In this document: in pieces, positions 22,780-36,689 of the stretch
Layout of the letters: each line of letters starts with the position of its first letter
Position numbering within the stretch: the first letter of the stretch is position 1
Assembly (NCBI RefSeq): GCF_004210375.1
Contig: NC_134831.1
Coordinates: forward strand, 1,054,001 to 1,118,000
Length of the DNA: 64,000 nucleotides
From: Tachypleus tridentatus
Lineage: Eukaryota; Arthropoda; Merostomata; Xiphosura; Limulidae
Reading direction: 5' to 3'
Notes under the pieces: model-generated
Databases searched by the model: none
What the model was told of the DNA's origin: nothing
Seen by the model: the letters and a program-made list of their open reading frames with translations, nothing else
Translations under genes and position numbers: made by a program

Positions 22780-25700
22780 TTACTCACTAATAGGTTTTAA
22801 CCTTATAGTCGTTTTCTTCAATAAAGTTAAAACGTTTATTATGACTGTGATAGAGACTTTTCAGTATTTTACAGATAATTTGGTAACTATTATAGTTTGT
22901 ATTTTTCAACATGAGAAAGTATACATTTTGGTAAAAAATTCAGCACTGTTGCATAAAATTGGCGTCTCTTTAGAAAGAAATTGTTTTATAATAAATAAAA
23001 CAATTGTCAAACAATTTTTTCAGTCGAACACAAGGGACTAAAATATTTCAAAAATACAAAAAACATGCGAAAAAATTTTGTCTAAACACAAAAAATATGA
23101 CGAGAAATTTTGGTGGTTGACTCCATTTGATTAATGAATTCAAGTTTTATAATTTGTTCACAAAGGATGCATCTTATGCTTTAAGAAAGTAACGTTAAAT
23201 ATTTGCAAAACTGTATTTATGAATAGTAATGAAACGTCGAAAGTTAGTTTGTTTTAAAGTGAGAGTCAGTAATCATGAATTTGAGACATTGTCCTGAATC
23301 AGAATATTACATCTCCATAGAAGAAATAAATGAATGAATTACACAACAACGAAAATTATAGACTCATTTAGTTTAGCTATCTTTTTCGTTCTTTACCTTA
23401 CGCTGAATACATTTTAACAACCCAGAATTATGGTCTTAATATTCTTTCCTAAAAACTTAAACTTACTTTTAAATTAAACTACCAGGTGTAGATAATTAAT
23501 TTTATGTAGCCTTCCTGAAATTAAGTGAAGTATTTTTCAAAGTTTTTTTTTAACGCTAAATGGATTACGATTAAAATTATTTTAGAAAAACGTGAAGACT
23601 CAAGTTTCTTTTTAGATCTTTAACTTGTATGAAAGTCTACGGGAAGGAAATCGTGCCAATAAACGAGATTAAAAATATTTTGAACTGCATTACTTTGTTT
23701 ATCTAGAATAAAGTACAAGAGGTGCTGAAAAAATAATCTGATTTCAAACTTTGATAAAGCTTCAGAAACGTTTATCAATTTAATAAACATAAATAGAATA
23801 AACTGGTATTTAGGTAGAATGTTTGCTCAGATATCTGTTAAAATTATTATCTCTTTCTGTCATGCTATTAATCTTATTTTCCAGTTTTTATCTTGTTTTA
23901 TTATAATCAAATTGTTAAGCTTTTAAGTAGTACTGAGTTCATTACTTTAACCAAGTTTTGGTGTATTAGGTATTTCTCTATCAATTAAATAAGTGAAAAC
24001 TTAGCTTTTCAATAGTGTGGCTTTAGTCTTAGACATTTATTAAGGAAAACCTATCAAACGTCATGTTGAGGAAAAACACTTTGATTGCAATACAATCGAA
24101 TTAGATCTATCCTATGCTTAAACTTATTGAAACATTATTTTCTCTTCTAAATCAACAAACTAACCAACTCGTGCACGCGTCTATAAAAAATATCTGAATG
24201 TAATTTAACGTTTCCAAACCTTTTGAGCGCGAAATTCAAAACAGATCGGTTAGCGAACCGATTAGATACAAGTAAAACGAAAAAAAACGTTACGATTTAG
24301 AAATGAAATTCTACTACTATCGGTTGTTGTTTATTTCGTTAGGGTGTTTGTGATGGACCTATGATTGAAGTACAGTTTTCTTTCTTTGATCATCGCTATT
24401 AATGTAATGATACAAGCGATTTTTTCCCCGTGAGTAACAGCTGGTTATAAATTCCAGTGTGACGCTGTTTACGTGACTAAGAAATATAATACATAAAATG
24501 TTAAATAAATTTACCTTCAAACTGCCTATCAAAGATCTGATGAACGAAATTTACCATTATATTTATATGGCACTGGAAAATTAATAATAGTTTTCCGCGG
24601 AACTACTTTTGATATATAACAAATAAATTGATACCTCCAAAAAAACCAATGAAGAAACTTTCTAAATTACAGAAGCAGTCTGTCACAAGAGACGTTAAAA
24701 ATAAAATCATCATAGGTTAAATAATATTTGTGACACGTTTTTGTAGTATTTGTCTACAAATACTTTTAGTGGATCTAGTCTTGAGAAAAAACAAAAGAAT
24801 GTTGTGGTTATCTGTTTAAAGAAAATTCATTTATGTGAAAATTCAATTTTAAGCCTTATTTCAAACTTATTATTGACATGTTAATATTTAACAACTTAAA
24901 AATGTGGAAATCAATTCTGAGGAACCTACTAACTGATTAATTAATTCAAAAATACAGTTATAGTAATTTTACAGTAGACAAGTTCTTAATTTAATTATTT
25001 CAACGTTCTGAATTATAGTATGGGGTTGTCGTCAGGTAAAAGTTTCATTCAAAATTTTTTTTTTAGTTTGAATGCAACTGACGACCCAATAATGTGGGTA
25101 GATTACGTAATTATTAATTTGTTTACTGTAAAAGTGATTGTATTTTTGAATTTAAAAATAAAAACAACAAACGATAATGCTCATACTTCAAAGTTAATTA
25201 TACTTCAAAATTAGGCATAATTTAGTTAGTGTCAACAACTTTTAATTAATAATGATACAGGCTTAACGCAATAACCGCTGTGCTAGTTAGTTACTGTTAC
25301 TTGCAAGACAGCAATAGTATTAACTGTCAGATTTAGGTTGTCTCACTTACTATTGTCACGTTTTAATTCCACTAGAAAATACGTTTCGGCAAAGTCAAAG
25401 ACTAAAACGTAAAAATAAAAATTTAAGCTAGGCTACCTTCCTATAACGACCACACCCAAACAAGCTAGCAAAAGCACAGCGACAGTTAGAAGACATTGTC
25501 TGCACTTCCGCCATCTTTAGAAAGCTGATACCTAGCATTCCTCAAGACCTTTTTTTTCACATCACTACTTTCACATCCAATATTTCTTAGCAAACGGTTG
25601 CAAGTAAAGCTTTTCGAGAACAGCCATCTTCCAAAATCGATAGATTAGGACATGCACATACAATCGAAACCACGATACTAGATTTACACTTAGAAAATAT

Positions 25701-27720
25701 ATTAAAAGATCACACATAGCTTGTCTCTGTGCCCACTACTGATATAATACAGTGTGATTATTCAAGCCGGCATTATTTATACAGCCCGCTGGCTACGAAT
25801 ATTTTCTTATTAGAAAGTATAATATCTTCTGAACGTTGGCCTGTTTTGGAATTATCTATTGATTTAACTGAATAGTGGGGTATTTCTCATTGAACTCTTT
25901 CGTGTAGCGAACGTACACTCTAGACGCTGTAATCCAAAAGCTAATAAAGCCTAAGCCGTTGGTGAGATCTCACTACTGGGAAAAGGGTGAGGCTATCTTG
26001 TGACCCTTTACAACATTATAAAATCACACTTGTACAGATAATTAGAAACTTACAATACTAAAAACAATAAAAGAAACAGATTTATGTTTTGTATACTGTA
26101 ATTAATTTATTTCGAAGAACTTAAATTTAAACACGACAGTAAACTATATAAAACTAAAGTTTTTCGACACTCGGGGGGGGGGAAATTTACAACTTCACGT
26201 TATAATTACAGCCATAACTTTTTATCGGAATAAACTTTTCTACTTTTATTATTATAATGACATACATCATGTTGTTATATATTATAAATGTCAAGATAGT
26301 TTTCTCACCATTTATAGTATATTTGAACATAGAGGTTTAATTTAGAGTTATGTTTAAAATTATTATAGAGGAAAAAATATTCGCCAAATATTTAAAAAAT
26401 TTTTAGTCAAGAAAAGTTGGAACATGATACAATGTTTCGAAGGCACATTATACTGCATTCCTATATCGCTTTTGGCTCCAAATATTATTTTCCTTTCTTT
26501 CTCTCCTCCTTTCTTTTTTTAACAGTACGAGATTGGTAAGATTTGAAAAAATTCGAATAGACTTGTGATTGCGTATAATGGAAACCATATTGAACACTTG
26601 TAATAGTTGAAGAAATAAATACCCGGTACCCATGTTTAAACTTTCCCATATAAAACATGTTCTTCGTAAAATTTAATTTTTCTAGAACAAATACGTTTTA
26701 ATATATTAATCATTTTAAATACCGGTTGAAGCTAAATATTTCATTATGACAACATTTTACAAAAGTAACTACTAATTTGAAAGAAAAAAGAAAAATGTAC
26801 AATGTAACAATTAGGTGAATTGGATATATTGAATATGTAATATATACAAAAAAAAATTAATGGAAGTTAGGGCTTGTATACCTTCTTAGGAAGTAAAAGC
26901 TGACAAACAATGGAATTTTAAATTCTATCCCAGTTTCACGGGACAAATACTAAACTACACACGTAATAAGTGCAACTTTTATTAGGATGGAAATGTGCAG
27001 AATTCTCAAACTTTTACCAAGATGGAGTGTTGTGTGGTTAGGTTTTGAGCTAAGTAATAAATGCTAGAGGGCACATACCACGTTAAATTTACATAAAACT
27101 ATTGTGAACAGAGGTGCTGGCCCTTTGTGATACGGGGTTTGTGTTTGGCGTTGCAGTTTTGTCGTAAGTAAAGCTCAAGCTTACAAAAAACTAGTCTGAC
27201 CAAGGCTATTGAAATTTATTATATTTAGCATACAAAATTTCGTGCAGTGACAACGAAAAAGTGATTTTATTCATACCTTTTTATATAATCATATAATTTT
27301 GTGCTAGTCTCAACAGTAATAAAATTATTTAATGACATAGATCTTTACGGTTCTTAGGTTTGAAAAATTACGTCGTACTTTTAAAATTAGGAAGCTGTAA
27401 GCTGTAGTCTTCCGTTTGTAAGTGCCATTTTCTGATGAGATTCATAGTTCTAGTAATTAGTTACCGAGCAGGGTTAACAGTGTTCGAAATTTAACTTTGT
27501 ACGTATTTAGATGTATCAAAAATAGAGTTGATTTCTGATTCTGATCAGCAGTTACGTTGAAAATTGCAATTGTAAGCTGTTAATGAGGTCTTATAAAAAA
27601 GACGTATTTTCAGTCTGATTAAATAAAAAGAAAGATACAGTATATGACGTAAATCAAAATTATCAGCAATGACAAAACATTTGGTAACATAGTATACTGT
27701 AAAGGATCGAATGTGGTAAA
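22780..27720. other. Long AT-rich stretch of intron 1 without recognised elements
   Basis: No SINE body, gene or tandem array is seen, apart from a nine-G run at 26175-26183 and a SINE-like tail scrap (GAGCGCGAAATTCAAAAC) at about 24226. The lack of SINEs over 5 kb contrasts with their density on both sides. Confidence 0.5.
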
Positions 27721-27739
27721 ACGTGTGAAAGAAGAAAAC

Positions 27740-27838
27740 GATTTATTGCTTGTTTGTAGTTAAGAACTAATCTACACAACGGGCTGTCTGTTCTGTGCCC
27801 ACCATGAATATCGAAACATACCGATGAGCCTCTCGGGA
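27740..27838 (-). repeat. Family B SINE copy with target-site duplication
   Basis: GAAAGAAGAAAACG (from 27727) and GAAGGAAGAAAACG (from 27839) flank ACACAACGGGCTGTCTGTTC, ATGAATATCGAAACATACCG and GAGCCTCTCGGG. One mismatch in the 14-base duplication. The middle of the element is shortened. Confidence 0.7.
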
Positions 27839-27851
27839 GAAGGAAGAAAAC

Positions 27852-30360
27852 GGTATAGTATATAAAGATGCTTGACAAAAGACAACAGTTTTGCGAGACT
27901 TAAGAAGTTTGTAAAAGGACTGATGACAGTTAAATTATTTAATATACTAATTTTACAACATTAATAACTAACGAAATTGAAGTAATTTTAGTGGTTTCGA
28001 GTAAAAAAAATTAATCGCATTAAACGTCAGTAATAAAAAGCGGTAAAAGTTGAAAGATACGAATGTTGTTCCATTCCAGGTATCTGTTACGTATTCCCAC
28101 TTTATTATATCTGTAAAGGTGAAAAATAATTTTTTACCGTACTATACTCTAGTCCAGATATTCAAATTATAATAAATTTTGTTTTGTAACAGGATGGATC
28201 TTCAGCCATTGAGAAACATATAAATATAAATAAAATGGGTAGACCAGCACTGTTCCGTACAATATTAGCTTAAATTGAGTTTGTGTCTGTTATATCTTAC
28301 ATCATGTTAGCCTAACTGTTAAGAGACATTCGCATATAAAAAATACTGCAAACTAACACAAGTATATATCGGCTGTCAAACTACCAAAGATCTCGTATGT
28401 AATAAGGCTTAGCGTATATCACAGAAGCTTACCACGAATCGTTCGCACTAAATGTAATCTCTCCTGTAAAACCCAAGAATGAATCAGAAATCTCTCAAGA
28501 AGGTATTGACAAAATACTTCAAGGAATGGCCCCTTGCGGGTCAAGGACATCGACGATATAACATCTTTCGTCAGCAACGTTCCGTATCGATCCACCTTTT
28601 GCCAATGAGGATTAATGGAAATCAGGAGCTTCTGCTGTCGAGAACTTCAGGACGATGGCAGTCGCCTCACAACAAACATCGAAGGCGCTGCTAGTTTTTA
28701 CTGCGGGTTTAGTTTTCTGGTAGCTATGGTTGCAATTGATAACCTGTTTAAATTTAGAAATGAAAGGAATATTTTTTCCTTTTACTAATCTGAAAAAAGT
28801 CGGGTACAGACTTAATTTATAATAAGTAATAATTCCCAAATATAATATTTCTTAGCTCGGATAAACGAAAGCTATATGGCTGATGGGGACATAATATATT
28901 TTCTATAGAAAATTTGAACGACCGCACTGCGTATATGTTAATGTGGGCGAATTTGTCGCTTTGAGAGTTTCTTTACAAATTTAATTTTTTTTTAGCTTCA
29001 CGTCTTTACTTCCTAGAAAAATAAATTATCTTCATTAGGTTATGCATAACCGGAATTATGTTTTTATTATCATTGTAATTTTTTCAGTTAAGTTTGACAA
29101 ATTCTGTCATTAAACTTTTAAATATTAATATATGTGTATGCATATATATTCCCCCTTCAAAAAGGCAACAAAAATGTATTAAAATTCCTGTCATGTTATT
29201 CATAATAATGAAAACCTTGTAACGGGAGCGCCTTCGAAATGTGGATCTTTCTTATTGAGGGGCAAACTAAAAAGGTTCAGACTATATATCCAGTATCTTG
29301 GGGGGGGGGATTATTAAGGATTCGATGGTTTTTATGCAATCTTTTTCTCAGCAGGAAATATTCATTTTGATATTTATTTATCGTCTGAAGTTTGCTCCTG
29401 AAGAACAAAAGCACACCTTTCGAAGAGTTCGGGTTTTAGGGTTTGTTTTTAGCACTTTGTATCAAGGCTGCTTGAACTTTCATGTTTCTGTGACATCATA
29501 TATATAAAGGATTACTTGTTCTGTACGTTCAAAGATGCATGCGTTTCCTGTTTCCAAGAGAGGAGATAAAATGGGTATAGTTGTTTGTCCCACAGAATAT
29601 GGCTTAGGGTTATATCAGTTTAAACAATGGCCGTAATGTGATTTGTCTTGCACCTTTAAATACTGAATATTAGTAACATGATTGTTATTATAGTGTTACA
29701 TAACAATAAGAACACTATTTTAATATTTCTAATAAAATATTCTGTAAGAAAAACAATTTATTTGATTGCATTAAGATAGATGTTTGATACAGGTTAACTA
29801 AGTATATTATCAACCACATAATATTTGCTACATCTAGTGCCAGTGAGGCCTTTCGTCCAGTATTGACCAAAGTCATCTGGAATACTACAGACGTAATCTG
29901 ATCAAGACACTATTTATATCCTCAATTACTAGCAGAACGAAAATTATTTCTGTGTGAACCATAAGGTATTGAGTACATATAACCAGCATACGTTTTAAAG
30001 GTCTGTGGGAATAATGTCTGATTTTGAAGAGGAAGTTGGTAGGGATTTAAGTTGTCAATAGCTGTTTTCTATATTCTACGGTATTAACAGAATGTTTTGT
30101 GATGTAGCTAAACAGTTTGAGCGAATTAAGTAATTAATATCAACTGTAGTGAACCGTTAGTTGCAGATTTGAAGGATAGGGGGTTTTCAATATGGCGGTT
30201 TTGACTTGTTTCATAGACAACTATTATCATATTTAAACTGATATGTGCACTTAGTATTTGCAGTGAAACATTTTTTGTATTATTTGGATTGTTACCCATG
30301 GTAAACTGGATTTACTCCTTATTTTGGGAATACTGTTTTTACACACTATTTCTCTCCTTC
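27852..30360. other. Non-coding stretch in intron 1
   Basis: No recognised repeat. A slightly GC-richer part at about 28480-28700 carries short frames on both strands with no known motif. There is a nine-G run at 29300-29308. Confidence 0.45.
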
Positions 30361-30363
30361 GAT

Positions 30364-30596
30364 AAGGTGGCCAGGTTTAGGGCGCATGACTTGCAATATG
30401 AGGGTAGCGGGTTTGAAGATGTCAAGCCGTGGGAGAGATATAATGTAACGGTCAGATCCAATATTCGTTGATAAAAAGTAGTCAAGAATTGGAGGTGAAT
30501 GTTTATGACTGTCTACCTTTCCTTTAGTCTTATCACTGCTAATTTAGGAACGACTAAAACAGAAATCCCTCACGTGGTTTTGTGTAAAATTCCAGC
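30364..30596 (+). repeat. Family A SINE copy, diverged
   Basis: GGTGGCCAGGTTTAGGGCGC, TAATGTAACGGTCAGATCCA and AGTCTTATCACTGCTAATTT follow family A order. Its flank downstream (30597-30650) is shared with a second copy at 41228; see the finding. Confidence 0.75.
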
Positions 30597-30756
30597 TAAA
30601 CCGACTTCATTTGACAAGTAAATTCTGGCAACATCAACAGTTAAAGCCAATAATATTCTAATTTATTATATAAAACGATTTGGACACATTTAATAAGGAG
30701 CTGAATCTCTTATTAAGGTTAGCCATGTATTTTCATAAACCACTAACCATTTCTTT

Positions 30757-30880
30757 AGCTTGTTTCTTGTTAAACATAAAGTTACACAACGGGCTGTCTT
30801 TGTTGTGCCCACCACACGTATCGAAACCCGGTTTTTAGTGTTATAAGCCTTCAGACTATCCACCGAACCAATGGAGGATC
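30757..30880 (-). repeat. Family B SINE copy
   Basis: ACACAACGGGCTGTCTTTGT, GTATCGAAACCCGGTTTTTA and GAACCAATGGAGGATC match family B in minus orientation. Full length apart from the tail. Confidence 0.7.
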
Positions 30881-31383
30881 TTTGGATCGAAAATGAGATT
30901 GTTAGTTTAATGACTTCATTATTTGTGTTCAGTTTTTCCAAACAAGAGAATATCTATAGTACACGTGTATGAGATTATTATATTAAGCCTCTTTTAATTA
31001 TTTAGTGAATTCTAATTTGTTACAGCTACTTGGCAGTTATACTCGCCCAAAAGGGAAAATTATAAAGTAAAAATGTAATTCTTGTTTGCAGTAAAAGGCT
31101 CACTGGGAAGAAGTTTGAGGGAATGGGATAGTGTTGTCGAGGCTAATGATACGTTTGCCTCAGAATTTTCGCGAACCAACACATCTGTCGACGTCAGTTC
31201 CATGTTGTCAGTATTAATTTTATTGACAGACCTGAGATAACGACAGCATTATTTAATAGTACGATTATTTCTTAATACTAGTGCACGTGATACCTCTGAG
31301 ATCTTCAGGTGTGAATAATTAGCGCTAGACACTCCCCATATAGCACGGGTAACGAACAAGCCAGTTATTACACTGAAGGAACT

Positions 31384-31735
31384 TGCCGTCAGTTAGCGGT
31401 TTTACCGAGGTTGGTTTCACCTGCGACTGTCCTGGCGGATTTCACGCGCCATATACGATGCTGGTTGATCAAATGAAAATTCTCGTCTAGTGATGACAAT
31501 AAGCCGTTGAACATTTACTGACATACCTAAGTAACAAAGGTGGGGTTGGGGGACAGCAGTATTGTACACCTGTGGGTAAAATACGTTTGTTCCGGAAACG
31601 TGGTTTGCCACACAGCACTGAAGCAAGCTTTTCCTTGCGGCTATGTGGTTGTGTTCGGATGACTGAACCACACTACTAGTTCCACCTAGCAAATGGATCA
31701 GTAATCGTTTAAGGTATTTAACAAAATGCATCACA
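31384..31735. other. GC-richer patch with a 105-codon minus-strand frame
   Basis: The patch stands out from its AT-rich flanks. The minus frame at 31417-31734 has no recognised domain. It could be a decayed repeat, a regulatory element, or an unannotated exon; no splice or codon evidence favours a gene. Confidence 0.25.
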
Positions 31736-31923
31736 ATTTCATTTAAAGATATTTAATATTCTTAAGAAAGAACGATTTTTGTTTTCTTTCACTTGTTCAT
31801 TTGTTCTTCACCATATTTTTTATTTATTAATTATGTGATATTGTTATTAGTAGTTCAATGGCAAAAACTTCAAAAACTTATAATTTTATTCCAGTGTTTA
31901 AGAACTTGTGTATAAGTAGCTTC

Positions 31924-32010
31924 CAAGGGCACAGCGGTATGTTTGCGGATGTACAATCTTATAATCTGGGTTTTTATACTTGTGATGGGCAGAGCACATA
32001 TAATGTAAGT
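31924..32010 (+). repeat. Family B SINE fragment
   Basis: GGGCACAGCGGTATGTTTGC and TGATGGGCAGAGCACATATA match the 5' two thirds of family B; the 3' end is missing. Confidence 0.6.
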
Positions 32011-32194
32011 AATTAATTTTAACAGAGCTAACTAAAAACAAAGGATTTTACCCAAACACTGGCTTACATAATTGCTGTAAAATAGAAATGTTCGTGTGTT
32101 ATTTTTGCTGCATTGTTGATAAAAATAAGAATAGTTGGAGCAGTAATGAAATCGATCAATATAGTTATGGGGCAAAATAAACAATAGATAAATT

Positions 32195-32310
32195 AGTATC
32201 CCTCCCGGTGACTTAACGACAAGAGATCCTAGGTTTAACATTCGGGGTTTGATACATGATGGGAACGGATGACCCTTTGTGCTGTTTTTCTCTAAAACAT
32301 AAATCAGATC
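32195..32310 (+). repeat. Possible family B-like SINE, decayed
   Basis: CCGGTGACTTAACGACAAG, GGGGTTTGATACATGATGGG and CCCTTTGTGCTG recall the B layout at the right spacing. Divergence is high. Confidence 0.35.
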
Positions 32311-32825
32311 AGACCTAACATTCGATTTACAATTTTAAAAGTTCTGTCAATAAACCAACCTGATCGTAAAGAACACAAGTTAGTAAAATAAAGTGGTATA
32401 AGTTATTTTCGTCAACTCTGGGCCCATTGATACAGACAGCTTGTACTACTTTCTTTCTTCACGAACGTTGTTCAATCTGATGGTCGTGATTACGTGGGAG
32501 AGGAAGGTCCTTGGTTCACAGACTGTCCACTGTCGGTTGGCAAGGCCGTATCTGATCAGGTTCAAGGATTTTTTTACAAAGTCATGTCAGAGAATTCGAT
32601 GCGTTTCAGTTTCTTTTGCCATGTTTTCTCATTCTATTTCAAACATGGCTAGAAGGTTATGAACTTTTAACCGTGAATGTTTTTTTTAGCTTTGAAGAGT
32701 GTATTTTAAAAATGGATACTACATAAGGGAAGCTGTAATGTTATAAGATTAATCATTACTTCTTTATAAAGTGAAGCGAGAAAGATTTTATAAGTGTAAT
32801 TTACGTTTCGTACTTCACGAACTTC

Positions 32826-32903
32826 AGTGGCACAACGGACTTTCAATACTAGAAATCGGGTGTGGATACCCGTTGTGTCGCTTAGTTCTTAACTCCAAAC
32901 AAG
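32826..32903 (+). repeat. Family B SINE copy, shortened
   Basis: GTGGCACAACGGACTTTCAA, CTAGAAATCGGGTGTGGATA and AGTTCTTAACTCCAAACA match family B. About 35 bases are missing from the middle. Confidence 0.55.
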
Positions 32904-33145
32904 TAGTTGTACTTCACCAAGGAACAGCTGTAATTTTTTGGAAAAAACTTGTTTTACATGTATTAAACAGACTTGTTTGTCGTAGGGGTTTTCTAAGGTT
33001 TCAAGTTTTGGAGTTAAACAGTATGCTACCACACAAACTAATGCTACGTTCTGAAGAACCCGTATTTACTTCTTAGGCAAGCCAAGTGCAATGAACAGAA
33101 AACTATATTTATAATAATTCTGTATTACAGGGTTTTCATATGTTT

Positions 33146-33406
33146 GTTTCTGAATTTCGCGCATAACTACACGAGGACTATTAGCGCTAGCTGTCCTTAA
33201 TTTAGTATTGTAAGACTAGAGGAAAGGCAGCTAGTCATTGCCACCCACCGCCAACTCTTGGGCTACTTTTTTTTACCAACGAATAGTGGGATTGATCGTA
33301 ACTTTAAATTCCCCCACGGTTGAAGGGCAGGCGTGTTTGGTGTGTCGGGGATAGGAAATCGCGACCCTCAGATTGCTAGTCGAGCGCCCTTGTCATGCCG
33401 GACCAC
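33146..33406 (-). repeat. Family A SINE copy, nearly full length
   Basis: It begins with TGAATTTCGCGCATAACTAC and ends with the head CGCCCTTGTCATGCCGGACC in minus orientation. TTTTCATATGTTT before and TTTTATATGTTT after look like a target-site duplication with one missing base. Confidence 0.85.
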
Positions 33407-33602
33407 TTTTATATGTTTTAGCGTTTTTGTTTTCATTTCCCAATTTCTAAGTGATGAATAAGCATACATCTAGTAAACACTATGGGTCATGTATTTGGTA
33501 AGAAATCCCCAAATGGTCAGCGACAAGTTTACGGACCAACATTACTAAGATCTTGGTACGATTCTCCGCAGTGGCCTGATAGGAAAGAGACCATTGTTTT
33601 GT

Positions 33603-33727
33603 TTGTTCGTTTATTATTAAGCACAAAGCTACATAATGGGCTGCCTGTGCTCTGCCCATCACGGGTATCGAAATCCGGTTTCTAGCAGTGTGAGTCTGCA
33701 GACATACCGCCGTACCATTGGGGGCAC
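33603..33727 (-). repeat. Family B SINE copy, full length
   Basis: GCACAAAGCTACATAATGGG, CCCATCACGGGTATCGAAAT and AGACATACCGCCGTACCATT show a well kept copy, one of the best for defining the family. Confidence 0.8.
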
Positions 33728-34302
33728 AAGATATTTTTGTTCCTTTTCTCGAAAAGACAACTTTACGGACGAAAACAAATAAGCACATACATATTTAACA
33801 ATGCATGTTGGCTGTGAGGATTTAGGTAGCACTAAAGGAGACAGACGTTTTGCTGATTATTTCCTGCCATGTTCTAATTTGTCATTGATGACGCATTAAA
33901 ATAATCGTAACCAAGCAATAAAGAAAGCTAGGATTCAGTATTGGTTCTAAACATCGAAAACCAACTTACTGCGTTTTTTTGGGCAACTTTGAAAATCGTG
34001 TCAATAACAACCTAAATGCCAGGAGTCGTTCCTTGTTAACAGCACGTGATAGAAAATATGGGAGAAAAATTTTCATATTTTGTTTTCCTGAAATACAGTT
34101 TTTGAAACTGTTGTAACAGTGAAATGTACCTTATAACTAACTTTATTATATCTCGAAAAATATACACGAAATGATAAGCAAAATCGATATTTCATTTGGA
34201 TATTTATATTCTTGAGTCACGTCAATACTAACAATAGTACTACATGTTTTTTTCTTTTGTATGTTTATATAAAGTAATGCTGGAAGTATATTTGTTTCAC
34301 AA

Positions 34303-34457
34303 ATTTCCAACGAATAATGGGATTGACTGGCACATTATATGTCCCCACGGCTAAAAGAGCGAATATATCATTTTTAGTGTGTGTGTGTGTGTGTGGGGGT
34401 TCGAATCAGCGATCTCCAGAATGCAAGTCATGCGCCCTAAGGCCAGGCTGGACCCAA
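34303..34457 (-). repeat. Family A SINE 5' part interrupted by a GT repeat
   Basis: CAACGAATAATGGGATTGAC and GGGGTTCGAATCAGCGATCT belong to family A in minus orientation. A (GT)n run at about 34378-34395 replaces the segment that normally carries CATGTTTGGTGTGA, an example of a microsatellite grown from the GTGTG seed inside a SINE. Confidence 0.65.
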
Positions 34458-34952
34458 TAGTGATGATATCAAATTTGATGTGTTTACATACATAATTTTT
34501 TGTATAATGAAACGTCTCACTCTCAGAGCCGTCTGTGTTGCCAATGCTGGTCTTTATAATATTCGGCAACAAAACTATATTAACAATGACTGCAAAAAAA
34601 TATTCCTGTGAAAAAGACAAAAAAATTTAGTTGTTGAATTCCAGATGCCCGCATATCTCTTTTTCGTGAATTTTAAGGAAAACAAATCACATAACAATAT
34701 GCATATAAATTTATTATTTTATTTATATGTTATATAGATTACAACCATATATCGCTTATTTTAAAAATCAAAATATCTATATTACCTTTCAAAACAAACT
34801 TACTGGTGCGTGGAATATCTTTTAGTGGAGAAAATTGTAGAACGTTCACTAATAGGTCAACCATATTGTTTTGGGTTTTACTGCTTTATCTTTAAAAAGA
34901 AGCCACTCGTAAAATACTTGTGCAATTCCCCCACACACACATACAAGGAGTC

Positions 34953-35045
34953 CTAGGCAGCTGTTACACTGAAAGAAACCTGGTTGCGATACTCGTCATG
35001 GACACAACAAAGATAACCCTTTATGCGTCTTTGCTCTTAACCAAA
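34953..35045 (+). repeat. Family B SINE copy
   Basis: GAAACCTGGTTGCGATACTC, GTCATGGACACAACAAAGAT and GTCTTTGCTCTTAACC match family B with scattered changes. Confidence 0.5.
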
Positions 35046-36090
35046 TCTCGGCTGCAACCTTGTCTTAAGGCGAGCACTGCTGGCGTTGTTCTGGGTAATT
35101 TTACTCTCAGTAAGTTGACTCCCTATTTTAAAAAGAAAAGAAAAAAATGTTGAAATTAATATATATTTAAAAAATGTCACACCGATCAAACTGAACTGTC
35201 TTCAATTGTGCCAAACATTCTTCTTTCATTACACTTGAAATTTAATTTCCACAGATGGGGACGGGCTAAGCCTCATCTATAACTTCCATGTCGCTGATGG
35301 TGCCATCTTTTGGAAGTTTTAAAGTTTTACATTAAAATGTTTTCAAAAATTACATTTTAAAACTATTTTAATTAAATTTTCAATTTTAAACTACTTAAAT
35401 CTTAATTTACTAAAATTTTATTACTATTACTAAGAACAAACAACTGCTAGTTCTTGTTAGATAATCCAGATAACGATATTGACTTTTTAAGAGCAGTGAT
35501 TCATAACTTGCATCATTTTTAATAAAGTTTAATAAACGTCATTTTTAATGTTTTTTTTAAATGGATGTCACTCTTAATGTTCATAATTTTTGACACTGGA
35601 GTGAAATTACTGGGAATCAAGTTACCGGTTCATTTTTTGGCGTTTATGACGTTTTGTGACGTAAGTTGTGTATAAAAATATAGTACATTTGTTGTTGTTT
35701 CCTTGCACATGCATAAATGGTATATATTGAAAATAATCATGAAAAAACTGAATAAAATGGGGCAAGTATTATAGAATGCTCTTCATCCGTTGTATGAATA
35801 ACTACACTAGAATAAAGTTACGTGTTAGTAGTTTGGACAGTAATTGGTTGTTATCTCACTAATCCGACAGCGCCACATCAGCATAATTTATATTATAGTA
35901 CATCAGTCGTGTTGTCCCAGAAGTAGTGTGATCAATGCACTTATGGACCCCAGGACAGAAATGCACATAACAAATGTAGAAATTAAAGATTTGATTAGCG
36001 AAGGCTACACGATATGATAGATTGAGGTGAACTTTCATTTTTTATTAGGAGCTGTGTGAAAGCTCCTAAATAGGGCACATAAAACATGGT
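35046..36090. other. Non-coding stretch in intron 1
   Basis: AT-rich, with short repeated runs of AAAATTTTAAACTA type at 35330-35420. No gene or known repeat. Confidence 0.45.
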
Positions 36091-36095
36091 CTGGT

Positions 36096-36350
36096 TATGG
36101 GTTAGTGTGCTCAGAATATGAATAAAAGGTTCATGGTTAGTGTTTCATTGCTGTAAAACATGCTCGATACTTTTAGATTATGGGCATGTTATAGGTTATA
36201 AGAGCGATCATCAAATACCACTCTTAATTAAGACAGCAGTTCATCAGTAGATGGTGGTGTGTGGTTTTGACTAACTCATTTCAATCTTAGGAAGGACTAA
36301 CGTAGATATCTATTGTGTAGCTTTGTCATAAAATTCTGAACAAGCATGTG
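36096..36350 (+). repeat. Family C SINE copy
   Basis: ACATGCTCGATACTTTTAGA, GGGCATGTTATAGGTTATAAG and TGTGTGGTTTTGACTAACTC followed by TGTGTAGCTTTGTCATAAAA match the family C layout. Diverged. Confidence 0.5.
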
Positions 36351-36689
36351 AAACTAGCACTATTAATAAAATAAGTAGTCGAAATATAAAACCTAAACTC
36401 TTGAAATAACTCTGTCAAGTAACTCGTGTTACGATTTTTATATTGTGTATGAAAATCCTGTAGAGATTTTACCAATGACTTAGTTGTAAGTAAAGTTGTG
36501 AATTTTACCTTTAGAACACGAACAAAGTGACTTTAATGGGCGTGTAGCTGCTCAAAAACACTGGTTATGAGAGATGAACAAACTAAAAGGTTGAAATGAG
36601 CATCAGATTTCAAACATGTTGAACAATGCTGAATGACGGTGGCGCCTCTCTACAGATAACTCCAAATTAAAAATGTATGTTTATAAGGA

